This document shows positions 11,804 through 21,776 of a stretch of DNA of 64,000 bases, in pieces. The stretch covers positions 62,001 to 126,000 of the forward strand of contig NZ_QXGL01000003.1 in NCBI RefSeq assembly GCF_003951095.1. Direction: 5' to 3'. The notes under the pieces are model-generated. The model did no database searches. It saw nothing but the letters and a program-made list of their open reading frames with translations, and was not told the DNA's origin. This DNA comes from Bifidobacterium goeldii. Its GTDB lineage: Bacteria; Actinomycetota; Actinomycetes; Actinomycetales; Bifidobacteriaceae. Each line of letters opens with the position of its first letter. Position 1 is the stretch's first letter. The translations under genes were made by a program, and so were the position numbers.

Positions 11804-11855
11804 CATATGAAGGGGCGGTTGCCTACCGAGTGGTAAGCAACCGCCCCTTCATATG
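11804..11855. terminator. Long perfect hairpin between convergent genes
   Basis: A 19-bp perfect stem (11804-11822 with 11837-11855) continues, after one mismatch, with four more pairs. It sits between the membrane-protein operon and ilvD, which converge. Neither strand shows a T-run, so it may act as a bidirectional roadblock or an RNA-stability element rather than a classical terminator. Confidence 0.65.
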
Positions 11856-11880
11856 AAGATGCCGGTTTATTGGGGGCGGA

Positions 11881-13743
11881 TCAGGCGAGGCCCGAAAGCT
11901 TATTGATCAGCTCGGGATCTCGCGTCGCGCCCTTGTCGGCGGAGCGGGCGAACGCGGCGTACGCCTTGAGCGCCTGGCTCACCTTACGATCGCGGTGTGC
12001 CACGTAGCCGTCGCCAGCCTCGAGTTCAGCGCGACGCTCAGCCAGCTGCTCGTCGGTCAGTTCCACGTTTACCGAACGATTCTCAATATCAATGTTGATG
12101 ATATCGCCGTTCTTAATGAGCGCAATCGGGCCCTTGTTTGCAGCCTCAGGCGCGATGTGGCCGATAGCCAAGCCAGAGGAACCACCGGAGTAACGGCCGT
12201 CGGTGAGCATAGCAACCTGCTTGCCGATACCCTTGCCCTTAACGAAGGAGGTCGGGTACAGCATTTCCTGCATACCCGGGCCGCCCTTCGGGCCCTCGTA
12301 GCGAATCACCAACGCCATGCCCGGCTTGAGCGTGTCATTCAAAATGACTTCGATAGCCTGCTCCTGCGATTCGACCACCAGTGCCGGGCCGCGGAACTTC
12401 CAAATCTCCTGCGGCACGCCGGCGGTCTTCACCACGCAGCCATCAGGCGCGAGGTTGCCACGCAGCACAGCCAGACCACCCTCGTGAATCTCCGGGTGGT
12501 TGATGTCGTGAATAGCGCCGTTCACACGATCGGTGTCGAGCGAATCGAACAGCGTCTCGTGCGTCCACGGCTCCGGGGAAATAATGTGACCCGGTGCCGC
12601 ATGGTACATTGTCTTGGCCTCTTCAGTGCACGTCGGACGCATAATGTCCCAATCGTCCAACTTGGCTTCGAGCGACGGGTAATCAACCGAATGCACGTCA
12701 CGGTGCAGCTTACCGGCGCGGTCGAGCTCGCCGAGAATACCGGTGATGCCACCGGCGCGGTGCACGTCGGAAATCTCCCACTTGCCAGACGGGGAAGCCT
12801 TGCAGATGCACGGCACAGTGTGCGAAATACGCTCGATATCGTCCAGCGTGAAGTCCACGTCAGCCGACTGAGCCATTGCGAGGATGTGCAGCACGGTGTT
12901 CGTAGAACCACCCATAGCCACATCCATCGTCATTGCGTTCTCAAACGCGTGCTTGGTCGCGATCGAACGTGGCAGCACGGAATCGTCATCCTCGTGGTAG
13001 TAGCGGTTCGCAATGTGCACGATTTCGCGTGCGGCCTTGCGGAACAGCTCCTTGCGGAAGCCGTGCGAAGCCAGAATCGTGCCGTTACCCGGCAGGGCGA
13101 GGCCGATCGCCTCAGTCAAGCAGTTCATCGAGTTTGCGGTGAACATGCCAGCGCACGAACCGCAGGTCGGGCACACGCTCTTCTCATAGTTGAGCAGATC
13201 CTCTTCCGAGATGTTGTCGTCGGCGGACGCGTACATCACGGAGATCAAATCAGTGTTCTTCTTAACAGTGCCGTCGGCGAGCACTGTGGTACCGGCTTCC
13301 ATCGGGCCACCAGAGACGAAGATCGTCGGAATGTTCAGGCGCAGCGCAGCCATGAGCATGCCCGGCACGACCTTGTCGCAGTTCGGGATGCAGATCAGCG
13401 CGTCGGCGCAGTGTGCGTTCACCTGGTATTCGACCGTGTCAGCGATGATGTCACGAGAAGGCAGGGAGTACAGCATGCCGGTGTGACCCATTGCAATACC
13501 GTCATCCACAGCCATCGTGTTGAACTCGCGTGGAATACCGCCCGCTTCCTTAATTGCTTCGGAGACGATGCGGCCAACCTTGTTGAGGTGCACGTGACCG
13601 GGAAGGAACTCATCGAACGAGTTCGCAATGGCGATAATCGGCTTGCCGAAATCCTTGCCGTCGACGCCGGCGGCACGGTAGAGGGCTCGGGCGCCCGCGA
13701 ATACGCGCCCATTCATTAGTTTCGCGGATCTCATTTCTGCCAT
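11881..13743 (-). CDS. ilvD: Dihydroxy-acid dehydratase
   Basis: IlvD (620 aa, full length) dehydrates 2,3-dihydroxy acids in valine, isoleucine and leucine/pantothenate synthesis using an Fe-S cluster. Cluster cysteines are visible in [11 protein letters not shown] and [19 protein letters not shown], and the C-terminal signature in [19 protein letters not shown]. The frame extends to TTG 13755, but [12 protein letters not shown] from ATG 13743 fits the family start. It stands alone on the minus strand; no other ilv gene is in the window. A 574-aa plus-strand frame over it is a shadow. Confidence 0.97.
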   Translation of the reverse strand: MAEMRSAKLMNGRVFAGARALYRAAGVDGKDFGKPIIAIANSFDEFLPGHVHLNKVGRIVSEAIKEAGGIPREFNTMAVDDGIAMGHTGMLYSLPSRDIIADTVEYQVNAHCADALICIPNCDKVVPGMLMAALRLNIPTIFVSGGPMEAGTTVLADGTVKKNTDLISVMYASADDNISEEDLLNYEKSVCPTCGSCAGMFTANSMNCLTEAIGLALPGNGTILASHGFRKELFRKAAREIVHIANRYYHEDDDSVLPRSIATKHAFENAMTMDVAMGGSTNTVLHILAMAQSADVDFTLDDIERISHTVPCICKASPSGKWEISDVHRAGGITGILGELDRAGKLHRDVHSVDYPSLEAKLDDWDIMRPTCTEEAKTMYHAAPGHIISPEPWTHETLFDSLDTDRVNGAIHDINHPEIHEGGLAVLRGNLAPDGCVVKTAGVPQEIWKFRGPALVVESQEQAIEVILNDTLKPGMALVIRYEGPKGGPGMQEMLYPTSFVKGKGIGKQVAMLTDGRYSGGSSGLAIGHIAPEAANKGPIALIKNGDIINIDIENRSVNVELTDEQLAERRAELEAGDGYVAHRDRKVSQALKAYAAFARSADKGATRDPELINKLSGLA

Positions 13744-14056
13744 GCTTCTATTCAAGCCCTTTATCGAGACACGCGTGTTGTCAATAGTCAGATACTGGAA
13801 TTTTCACAAGTGTTACAAATCGAAGGATTGCGCATCGTGCGCTTGGCATGGTATGGCGGCAGGTTATGGCGGCATAGCAGGCAAGGCAGGATTGAGACTA
13901 GCTGAGAGCTGAATCGCCGAGTGTCATCTCGACCCGCAATCGCCGTGCGACTAGACTGATATGCGTTTGCGAAACGAATCGCGTTCCAGCGGGCAGTTCC
14001 AGCCGGCAAAGGAGAGTACCGGCATCGAGGTACGGGGCGCGGGGGAGTCGTGAATC
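13744..14056. other. Divergent intergenic region between ilvD and the ABC exporter
   Basis: About 310 bases without a gene. On the minus strand TTGACA (13784-13779) lies just ahead of a 10-bp palindrome ACACGCGTGT (13769-13778), which could be a repressor site over the ilvD promoter. No reliable -10 element, RNA gene or T-box-like specifier structure could be recognised. Confidence 0.4.
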
Positions 14057-15985
14057 GTGGCGGCGACGAATGCCGCGCGCGGCGAAGGAGAGCGCCGCGC
14101 CAACCACAGGCAAACAATCCGAAGAAACGGTGATCTCCTCGTCATGTACGTCGATCCGGGAATCAACCAGAACAAGGGCAACCTTCGCTGGATCCTGCCC
14201 TATTGCACACCAGACCTGCCGCGCGTTATTGGCGCGATTATCCTGTTCATCGTCAACAACACGATGGCCCTTACCATTCCGATCATCTCCGGTCTTATTG
14301 TCGACCGTGTTATCGTCGGCGGGCACACCGAAGAACTCGCGAAATTCTGCGTGTTGATGATCGTAATGACCCTCGTGCGTGTTGGCGCGCGCTACGGGTA
14401 TCAGCTATGGATGGAACGCTTTGGGCAGAATTCCGTCTATCGTCTCGTCAGCGACGAGTACGAGAAACTGCACGAACTCGATTTCACCTACTTCAACCAC
14501 ACGCGTACCGGCGACATCATGAGCCGCATGACCTCCGATACCGACGCGATCCGCCACTTTCTCAGCTGGGTCGACTACCAAATCACCGACTGCGTGGTCA
14601 TGTTCGTCGGCGCGCTGACTGTCATGTTCACGATCGACTGGCATCTCGCGCTTGCGCTCGCCTGTGTCACCCCGTTCATCTTCATCCTCACACGCGGCCT
14701 GTCGTCGCATGCTCATCCGCTGTTCTTCGCAATCCGCAATTCGCTAGCCGAACTCAACTCAATGGTCGAAGAGAACATCGAAGGCAATCGCGTTGTCAAA
14801 GCGTTCGCCCGCGAACCGTACGAGACGCGCAAATTCGACGAGCACAACGACGATTACATGGAACGCAACATGGCGCTCGCCTATAATTCACGCCGATACA
14901 TGCCGTGGCTCGACGGACTCGGCTTCTCATTGCAGCTTATTACGCTTGGATTCGGCGGCTACCTGGTTATCGCCGGCGATATGACACTTGGCAACCTCGT
15001 GAGCTTCAACTCCTTCCTGTGGATGATCGACGGTCCTGTGCGCATGTGCGGCTGGCTGATCAACGACTGGCAACGTTTCAACGCCAGCTGTATCAAAATC
15101 AGGAAGCTCCTGACCGAACATTCGCGCATCGTCGAACGCTCCGACGCGGCACAAACAGTGGCCCGACCACAAACGCATATCGCCGGCGATATTCGCTTCG
15201 ACCACGTTTCCTTCGCGTTCCCAGACGATCCGAATACGCCAATTCTCGACGATATCGACTTCCACGTGCCCGCCGGATCGAAGCTCGGCATCCTCGGCGA
15301 AACCGGCGCCGGCAAATCCACGCTGGTCAGCCTCATCTCTCGTTTTTATGATCCGACCGCCGGCCGCGTGCTCATCGACGATATTGACGCGCGCGACTGG
15401 CCGCTTTCCACCCTGCGCTCGCAAGTGTGCATTGTCGCGCAGGACACCTTCCTGTTCTCTGACACCATCGAAGGCAATATTTCCTTCGGCGCCGGCAGCG
15501 GAGACGACAACGCAACTGGCGATCGCACTGGCTCAGGTGATGGTGTTGACGACGAGTTCATTCGCCGTATGGCTCGTATCGCCGGTGCAGACGGTTTTAT
15601 TCGCGCACTGCCCGACGGCTACGGCACGATCGTAGGAGAGCGCGGCGTCGGCTTATCCGGTGGGCAAAAGCAACGCCTGAGCTTGGCACGTGCGCTCGCA
15701 GACGACCCGGCAGTGTTGATCATGGATGACACGACTTCGGCCGTTGACATGGAGACAGAAGCGCAGATTCAGCAGCATTTGCGTGAGATGGACGACCATA
15801 AGACGATCGTCACGATCGCACACCGCATCTCGTCGGTCAAAGACTCCGACCTGATTCTTGTGCTCGAGCGTGGACGCATTGTCGAACGCGGTACGCACGC
15901 CGAACTCGTCGCTGCACACGGCCGCTACTGGAGCATTTATTCAAAGCAGCTCGGCGCCCAGTCTGGTGCCGCGCAAGGATTCTGA
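14057..15985 (+). CDS. ABC exporter half-transporter with degenerate ATP site
   Basis: A 642-aa type IV ABC exporter subunit. The six-helix transmembrane domain spans about residues 45-360 and the nucleotide-binding domain about 385-640, with Walker A GETGAGKST near 415, signature LSGGQ near 533 and Walker B LIMDD. The catalytic Glu after Walker B is Asp558 (IMDDTTSAVD), the hallmark of the degenerate half in heterodimeric exporters such as TM287/288 and LmrCD. GTG 14057 follows GGGGGAG by 9 bases; ATG 14144 is an alternative start without a Shine-Dalgarno. The partner follows 35 bases downstream. Substrate unknown; drug or lipid-like molecules are usual for the family. Confidence 0.9.
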   Translation: MAATNAARGEGERRANHRQTIRRNGDLLVMYVDPGINQNKGNLRWILPYCTPDLPRVIGAIILFIVNNTMALTIPIISGLIVDRVIVGGHTEELAKFCVLMIVMTLVRVGARYGYQLWMERFGQNSVYRLVSDEYEKLHELDFTYFNHTRTGDIMSRMTSDTDAIRHFLSWVDYQITDCVVMFVGALTVMFTIDWHLALALACVTPFIFILTRGLSSHAHPLFFAIRNSLAELNSMVEENIEGNRVVKAFAREPYETRKFDEHNDDYMERNMALAYNSRRYMPWLDGLGFSLQLITLGFGGYLVIAGDMTLGNLVSFNSFLWMIDGPVRMCGWLINDWQRFNASCIKIRKLLTEHSRIVERSDAAQTVARPQTHIAGDIRFDHVSFAFPDDPNTPILDDIDFHVPAGSKLGILGETGAGKSTLVSLISRFYDPTAGRVLIDDIDARDWPLSTLRSQVCIVAQDTFLFSDTIEGNISFGAGSGDDNATGDRTGSGDGVDDEFIRRMARIAGADGFIRALPDGYGTIVGERGVGLSGGQKQRLSLARALADDPAVLIMDDTTSAVDMETEAQIQQHLREMDDHKTIVTIAHRISSVKDSDLILVLERGRIVERGTHAELVAAHGRYWSIYSKQLGAQSGAAQGF

Positions 15986-16008
15986 TCGATTCTGATCGAT
16001 TCCGATCT
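15981..16008 (+). repeat. Short tandem repeat between exporter genes
   Basis: TCTGATCGAT occurs twice in tandem (15981-15990, 15991-16000), followed by a partial third copy TCCGATCT. The first copy contains the stop of the upstream gene. The repeat sets the distance to the next Shine-Dalgarno (GGGGGAA at 16009-16015). Confidence 0.7.
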
Positions 16009-16020
16009 GGGGGAAATCCT

Positions 16021-17808
16021 ATGGCACAACGTAATACGTTCCGCGAGGACGAGGAACTCGAAGAATCCATCAACCTACATGACATTGCGCGTGTAGGCGT
16101 CTATCTCAAACCGTATTTGCCGGACGTGGCGCGCATCCTGACGGTCGTGATCTCAATGAGCTGTATTACAGTCAGTGTGCCGTATCTGACCAAGATCATG
16201 ATCGACGATGCAATCCCGAACAAAAACCTGGGGCATTTGGGCATGCTGGTCGGCGTGCTTGCGTGTCTGATCGTCGTATACGAATTCGCATTGCGCTACC
16301 GCACGGTGGCGATCACGCGCGTCGGCCAGCTCATGCTCAAGGACATGCGCCGCGATCTGTTCACGCACATCCAGACGCTGCCGTTCAGCTACTTCGATTC
16401 GCGCCCGCACGGCAAGATCCTCATTCGCGTGGTCAACTATGTCAACACGCTTTCCGACACGCTTTCGTCGGGCTTAATCAGCGTGTTCGCCGACGTGTTC
16501 ACGTTTCTGGTCACGCTGGTGGTGATGTTCGCGATCGACTGGCGTCTCGCGCTGTGGAGCCTCGTGCTCTTTCCGCTCCTGATCGTCTGGGTGCGCGTGC
16601 TGCAGTATTTCCAGCGTCGCGCATACCAGAAACTGTCGAACAAGCAGAGCAACTTGAACGCGTTCATCCACGAGTCGATCGCCGGCGTTAAGACCACGCA
16701 GACGTTCGCGCGCGAGAAAGCGCAGTTCATGACCTTCCAGCAACAGCAGGACGATGTGCGCACCGCGTGGATGGCGGCCAAGCACATTGAGTTCCTCATG
16801 TGGCCGGGCGTACAGACGATCTCCGTGATGACGATCGCGTTCATCTACTTCGTCGGTATCACCGGCTTTGGCGGCGTGAACGTGACCACCGGCATGCTTA
16901 TCGCGTTCGTCGGCTATGCGAACAACTTCTGGAACCCGGTCATCAACATCGGCAACTTCTACAACCAGTTGGTCACCTGCTCAGCGTACTTGGAACGCAT
17001 TTTCGAGACGCTCGACGTGGTACCTGAGATCGAGGACCGCCCGGGCGCGCGTGACCTGCCTGAAATCCGCGGGCGCGTCGATTTCAACGACGTCGTTTTC
17101 CGCTACGAGGACGGCGGCCGCAATATTTTGAATCTCGTCGATTTCCACGTCGAGCCCGGTCGCACGATTGCGCTCGTCGGGCCGACTGGTGCCGGCAAGA
17201 CCACGATTGTGAGCCTCCTGTCGCGCTTCTACGATGTGACCGAAGGATCGGTTGACATCGACGGCCATGATGTGCGCGATGTGACGCTCGCCTCGCTGCG
17301 CCGGCAGATGGGTGTGATGCTGCAGGACACGTTCATCTTCTCCGGCAACGTGCGCGAGAACATCCGCTACGGTCGTTTGGATGCGACTGACTCCGAGATT
17401 GAAGCGGCGGCGAAGGCCGTGCACGCGCACGAGTTCATCATGGAGCTGCCTGACGGCTACGACACAGTGGTTGAGGAGCGTGGCTCCACCTTGTCGGCCG
17501 GACAACGCCAGCTCATCGCGTTCGCGCGCGTGCTGCTTGCCGATCCGCGGATTCTGATTTTGGATGAGGCGACAAGCAATATTGACACGCGCACCGAGGA
17601 AGCATTGCAGGCTGGACTTGCGCATTTGCTGAAGGGGCGCACGTCGTTCGTTATCGCGCACCGCCTGTCGACGATTGAGAACGCGGATGAGATCCTCTAC
17701 ATCGACCATGGGCGCATTATCGAGCGCGGCTCGCACGCCGAACTGCTCAAAGCCAAGGGCGCGTACTGGCGCCTTTACGAGTCCCAGTACGCGGCCATTC
17801 GTGCGTGA
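16021..17808 (+). CDS. ABC exporter half-transporter with consensus catalytic site
   Basis: The 595-aa partner of the preceding subunit. The transmembrane domain covers about residues 30-320 (six hydrophobic segments); the nucleotide-binding domain has Walker A GPTGAGKTT (387-395), signature LSAGQ (491-495) and Walker B LILDE with catalytic Glu516 retained. Together the two proteins form the expected heterodimer with one competent and one degenerate ATP site. The ATG is set by GGGGGAA 5 bases upstream. Its stop overlaps the first possible start of the alpha-galactosidase gene, so the three may be co-transcribed. Confidence 0.93.
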   Translation: MAQRNTFREDEELEESINLHDIARVGVYLKPYLPDVARILTVVISMSCITVSVPYLTKIMIDDAIPNKNLGHLGMLVGVLACLIVVYEFALRYRTVAITRVGQLMLKDMRRDLFTHIQTLPFSYFDSRPHGKILIRVVNYVNTLSDTLSSGLISVFADVFTFLVTLVVMFAIDWRLALWSLVLFPLLIVWVRVLQYFQRRAYQKLSNKQSNLNAFIHESIAGVKTTQTFAREKAQFMTFQQQQDDVRTAWMAAKHIEFLMWPGVQTISVMTIAFIYFVGITGFGGVNVTTGMLIAFVGYANNFWNPVINIGNFYNQLVTCSAYLERIFETLDVVPEIEDRPGARDLPEIRGRVDFNDVVFRYEDGGRNILNLVDFHVEPGRTIALVGPTGAGKTTIVSLLSRFYDVTEGSVDIDGHDVRDVTLASLRRQMGVMLQDTFIFSGNVRENIRYGRLDATDSEIEAAAKAVHAHEFIMELPDGYDTVVEERGSTLSAGQRQLIAFARVLLADPRILILDEATSNIDTRTEEALQAGLAHLLKGRTSFVIAHRLSTIENADEILYIDHGRIIERGSHAELLKAKGAYWRLYESQYAAIRA

Positions 17809-20210
17809 ACGTACAGCAAGACATAATGAAGAGTATGAACATGGGCGCACACCAGCAGCTGATCGCGATCAATGACGATCTCAACCAATTCCACCTCACC
17901 AATCGGTACGTGAGCATGATCCTCGGCGTGGTCGAAGGCAAGCTCGTCAACCTGTACACGGGTGCGGCCGTGCCGTACCGCGATGACTTCGGCTACCTTG
18001 TTGACGACGCGTTCCGCGTACAGGCGACCACCGCCGGCGAGCACAGCGAACACTGCATCGAGCAGCTGCGTCAGGAGTTCCCCGAATACGGCCGTGGCGA
18101 CTTCCGCGGGCCAGCCGTCACCATCCTCCAGTCCAACGGATCGCGCATCACCGACTTCCGCTACGCCGGCTACCGGGCAACGAACGGCAAACCCGAGCTC
18201 GAAGGTCTGCCATCCACGTACGCGGGGGAGTCTAAGGCTGATAAGTCGGACGAGGCTTCGGGTACCGCCGCGATTGACGACGCGGCTGAGACCTTGTCCA
18301 TTGACCTGAGGGACGACCTGACAGGGCTCACCGCCACCCTCAACTACGCGATCTTCCGCGATGAGCCGGTTATCGCCCGCAGCGTGCGGCTCACGAACGG
18401 CGGCAGCGAGCCGGTCATTATCGAACGGCTTGCGAGCTGTAACCTCGATCTGCCGGATAGCGACTACACAATGACCGAGTTCGTCGGCGCGTGGGCGCGC
18501 GAACGTACGCCGCGCACGCAGCCGCTCCACCCGGGAGTACAGTCGGTTGCCTCGATGTGGGGTGCGAGCAGCCCATACTTCAGCCCCAACGCGATCTTCG
18601 CCCGGCCTGATACCAACGAGGACCAAGGTGAGGCGTTCGGACTCGCGTTCGTCTACTCCGGCAACTTCGACTTGCACGCCGAAGTCGACGCGTACGATAC
18701 CACGCGTCTGCAGCTCGGCATCAACCCGGAAGGCTTCTCATGGCGACTCGCGCCAGGAGAGTCATTCCAGAGCCCCGAGGCACTGCTCGGCTACAGCGCG
18801 CATGGCTTGAACGCGCTGAGTCACACGTTCCACCACATCGTGCTCGACCACCTGACAAACCCGCGCTGGGCACGCCGCGAGAGGCCAATCCTCATCAACA
18901 ATTGGGAGGCGACATACTTCGACTTCACCGAAGACAAGCTGCTCGAACTCGCACGTCTCGCCAAACAGGCTGGTGTCGAACTGTTTGTTCTCGATGATGG
19001 CTGGTTTGGCCGCGGTAAGCACGCTCGCGTCAACGACCGAGCAGGACTGGGTGACTGGATTGTCAACCCTGACCGGCTGCCCGAAGGCATCGCCGGCATC
19101 GCAGAGAACATCAACGCAATCGGCTTGAAGTTCGGCCTGTGGTTCGAGCCGGAGATGATCAACCGCGCCTCCGACCTATACGAAGCACACCCCGATTGGG
19201 TAATCGCCACTCTAGGGCGCGACAGTGCCGTCTACCGCCACCAGTACGTGCTCAACTTCGCGAATCCGGACGTCGTAGACCACATCTACGCGACGATGCA
19301 CGCAGTACTCTCCAGTGCGAACGTCGCGTACGTTAAATGGGATATGAACCGATTCATCACCGAGGCTTACGACGCCACGCGTAGCGCCGAGCATCAGGGT
19401 GAACTATTCCATCGGTACATTCTCGGCGTGTACGCGCTCTACCGCCGACTGCTCGCCGCATTCCCCGATCTTCTTATCGAAGGGTGTGCGTCCGGTGGTT
19501 CACGATTTGACATGGGCATCCTCGCCTACTCGCCGCAAATCTGGGCCAGCGACGATACCGATGCGGTTGAACGGCTGTCTATCCAATACGGCACCAGCGC
19601 CTTCTTCCCGGTCTCAGCGATGGGCGCGCACGTGTCGATCACGCCGAACCATCAGACCGGGCGGTCCGAATCACTTGCCATGCGCGGCGCTGTCGCGATG
19701 TTCGGCACGTTCGGCTACGAGATGGACTTGACCCGACTGGGGGAGGGCGAGCTCGCCGAGATCGCGCAGCAGATCGCATTCTTCCGGAAGTACGCGCCGT
19801 TGCTGCACAACGGTGACTTGTACCGTCTGCGCGCGCCGTACGACCATCGCCAGGCCGCGTGGATGACAGTCTCGAGCGACCGGCGCCACGCGATCGTCGG
19901 CGACTACGTGGTCCTCGGCGTGCCGAACCGGCCCAAGTCGCGCGTGCGGCTGCGCGGGCTCGACGAGGACGCGCTCTACCGCGTCACATCGTTATCACGG
20001 CTGGAGATCCCGGACGATGACGATGATGAGGTTGACAGCATTGCTGGGGCGACGCCCGGTGACGCCGGTACGGTTCGCGGTTCCATTCCGGACGGTGTAG
20101 CTGTGGTCCGCTCCGGCGGAGAGCTCATGCACATTGGTATCGACGACACCAACATCGGCCCTGATTTCGCCGCTCGCATTTACCTCGTTGATCGGCTCGA
20201 CGAGGAGTGA
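17805..20210 (+). CDS. aga: Alpha-galactosidase, GH36 family
   Basis: An ~800-aa GH36 enzyme that removes terminal alpha-galactose from raffinose-family sugars or melibiose; no signal peptide, so intracellular. The N-terminal beta-supersandwich precedes the catalytic barrel with WFEPEMIN, nucleophile Asp513 in YVKWDMNR, CASGGSRFD, and acid/base Asp583 in SDDTD. Two low-complexity acidic insertions occur, near residues 143-165 and in the C-terminal domain (EIPDDDDDEVD). GTG 17805 overlaps the exporter stop; ATG 17826, 17835 or 17841 are alternative starts and none has a strong Shine-Dalgarno. No sugar transporter is adjacent. Confidence 0.93.
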   Translation: MNVQQDIMKSMNMGAHQQLIAINDDLNQFHLTNRYVSMILGVVEGKLVNLYTGAAVPYRDDFGYLVDDAFRVQATTAGEHSEHCIEQLRQEFPEYGRGDFRGPAVTILQSNGSRITDFRYAGYRATNGKPELEGLPSTYAGESKADKSDEASGTAAIDDAAETLSIDLRDDLTGLTATLNYAIFRDEPVIARSVRLTNGGSEPVIIERLASCNLDLPDSDYTMTEFVGAWARERTPRTQPLHPGVQSVASMWGASSPYFSPNAIFARPDTNEDQGEAFGLAFVYSGNFDLHAEVDAYDTTRLQLGINPEGFSWRLAPGESFQSPEALLGYSAHGLNALSHTFHHIVLDHLTNPRWARRERPILINNWEATYFDFTEDKLLELARLAKQAGVELFVLDDGWFGRGKHARVNDRAGLGDWIVNPDRLPEGIAGIAENINAIGLKFGLWFEPEMINRASDLYEAHPDWVIATLGRDSAVYRHQYVLNFANPDVVDHIYATMHAVLSSANVAYVKWDMNRFITEAYDATRSAEHQGELFHRYILGVYALYRRLLAAFPDLLIEGCASGGSRFDMGILAYSPQIWASDDTDAVERLSIQYGTSAFFPVSAMGAHVSITPNHQTGRSESLAMRGAVAMFGTFGYEMDLTRLGEGELAEIAQQIAFFRKYAPLLHNGDLYRLRAPYDHRQAAWMTVSSDRRHAIVGDYVVLGVPNRPKSRVRLRGLDEDALYRVTSLSRLEIPDDDDDEVDSIAGATPGDAGTVRGSIPDGVAVVRSGGELMHIGIDDTNIGPDFAARIYLVDRLDEE

Positions 20211-20266
20211 GACAACGCCCGCCTGCGCATCCCTGTGAGGGCGTGTCGCGTTGTTTTCCTTATTTC

Positions 20267-20282
20267 GGTAAGCCTTTACAGA
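20267..20282. promoter_or_regulatory. LacI-type operator-like site 1
   Basis: CGGTAAG-CC-TTTACAG is an imperfect palindrome of 16 bases matching the half-site CGGTAAG found at 20334. It lies 91 bases before the sugar isomerase start, inside the presumed promoter region. Confidence 0.55.
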
Positions 20283-20333
20283 ATTTTTCCGAATCTGTTC
20301 GACAGAAGACTGTAATAGCTGTACACTTAATTA

Positions 20334-20349
20334 CGGTAAGGGCTTACCG
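20334..20349. promoter_or_regulatory. LacI-type operator-like site 2
   Basis: CGGTAAG-GG-CTTACCG is a perfect 7+7 palindrome with a 2-base centre, 67 bases from site 1 and 24 bases before the isomerase ATG. The position suits repression by the LacI-family regulator encoded at 21777-22880, by steric block or looping. Confidence 0.7.
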
Positions 20350-20372
20350 CAAAGTGGCGAAAGGATGCGACG

Positions 20373-21632
20373 ATGGCGAGTGTCACCGATAAGAAATACC
20401 AGCGCGGAACCGCCGAGAATGAGGCGTTTCTCGACCATGAGACGAACGAGCTGTTGAATTTCGGGGTGCATTTCCCCTATAAGGACGGCGGTTCCACATG
20501 GCTGGATAGCGAAGGCAACCCGGACCTGTCCCACGGTGTGGAGACGTGGATCACCTCCCGTATGGCGCATGTGTACGCGCTGGGAAGCCTGTACGGTGGC
20601 CACCCGGGCTCTGAAGAGCTGGTGGATGCCGCGCTTAAGGGCCTCACTGGCATCCTGCATGACGATGTGAACGGCGGCTGGTATCCACAGGTATTTACTG
20701 ACGGTACGCACGTGCCAGGCAAGGTGTGCTATGCGCACGCATTCGTAATCCTCGCGGCCTCGTCAGCTACGTATATCGGCCGCCCGGGTGCGAAGGAATT
20801 GCTGGATGAGGCGTTGAAGACGTACAACGAGCACTTCTGGGATGAGAAGGCTGGTCTGGCGGTGGACACGTGGAATACCGAGTTCACTGAGCTGGACCCG
20901 TATCGTGGTCTGAACGCGAACATGCATTCAGTGGAGGCGTTCCTCGCGGTCGCCGATGTGACGGGCGACGAGCAGTACCGTCAGCGTGCCGGCCATGTTA
21001 TCGACCAGGTTCTCGGTTGGGCTGAGAACAACGAATGGCGTATTCCTGAGCATTTCAATGCTGAGTGGGAACCACAACTCGAATTCAACGCTGACAAGAA
21101 GGACGACCAGTTCAAGCCGTACGGCGCCACCCCGGGCCACGGCATTGAGTGGGCTCGCTTGATCACACAGTGGGCGCTGTCTACCTATCCGGAAGATGAA
21201 TCGGCACGCAAGCCGTACGTTGCTGCAGCCGAGCAGCTGTTCCGCCGTGCCGTGATGGATGCATGGGATGCAGACGGTGCGCCTGGCATCGTGTACACGA
21301 CCGATTGGAATGGTGAGCCGGTCGTGCATGATCGCATGCATTGGACGCTCGCTGAGGCGATCAACACGTCCGCCACGCTCGCCAAGGTGACCGGTGACAC
21401 GTACTACGACGAGTATTACGCGCGTTTCTGCAAGTATCTCGACGAGTGCGTGATCGACCATGCTAAGGGTTCTTGGTTCCATCAGCTCGATCAGCATAAT
21501 CACGTGATCGATACGGTATGGCCGGGTAAATCTGATTTGTACCACGCAACACAGTCCACGCTGATCGCGCGTCTTGACCCGTCATTGTCTATCGTGCCAG
21601 CACTCGGCCAGGCTCGCAAAGCTGGCAAGTGA
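20373..21632 (+). CDS. AGE-family sugar isomerase/epimerase (mannose-isomerase-like)
   Basis: A 419-aa (alpha/alpha)6-barrel protein of the N-acylglucosamine 2-epimerase superfamily. Family residues are visible: RMAHVYA (Arg/His), WNTEF, NANMHSVEAFL (His), GHGIEWARL (Glu/Trp) and DLYHATQSTL (His). The last motif resembles YihS/mannose isomerase rather than cellobiose 2-epimerase, so interconversion of mannose, fructose or glucose is most likely; the exact substrate cannot be read from sequence. ATG 20373 follows GAAAGGATG. Two LacI-type operators precede it and a bidirectional terminator follows it. Confidence 0.85.
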   Translation: MASVTDKKYQRGTAENEAFLDHETNELLNFGVHFPYKDGGSTWLDSEGNPDLSHGVETWITSRMAHVYALGSLYGGHPGSEELVDAALKGLTGILHDDVNGGWYPQVFTDGTHVPGKVCYAHAFVILAASSATYIGRPGAKELLDEALKTYNEHFWDEKAGLAVDTWNTEFTELDPYRGLNANMHSVEAFLAVADVTGDEQYRQRAGHVIDQVLGWAENNEWRIPEHFNAEWEPQLEFNADKKDDQFKPYGATPGHGIEWARLITQWALSTYPEDESARKPYVAAAEQLFRRAVMDAWDADGAPGIVYTTDWNGEPVVHDRMHWTLAEAINTSATLAKVTGDTYYDEYYARFCKYLDECVIDHAKGSWFHQLDQHNHVIDTVWPGKSDLYHATQSTLIARLDPSLSIVPALGQARKAGK

Positions 21633-21705
21633 GATCGTAGAAGATTTGCGATGAAGCGGAGTGCGGTGATTCAAACCGCGCCTCGCGCAACGCGCAGTAT
21701 GCAAT

Positions 21706-21757
21706 AAAAAGGCGATGGTGATCAGTCATATCTGGACCTGATCGTCATCGCCTTTTT
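21706..21757. terminator. Bidirectional intrinsic terminator between isomerase and lacI-type gene
   Basis: A 20-bp stem including two G-U pairs (21706-21725 with 21738-21757) is flanked by A-run and T-run (AAAAAGGCGATG/CATCGCCTTTTT), so it works for both convergent genes. Confidence 0.9.
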
Positions 21758-21776
21758 GTGTTGGTGCTGTTTGCGC

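Noticed and set aside
11995..13719. 574-aa plus-strand open frame over ilvD
   Set aside because: Shadow of ilvD; Arg/His/Val-rich translation with no start signal.
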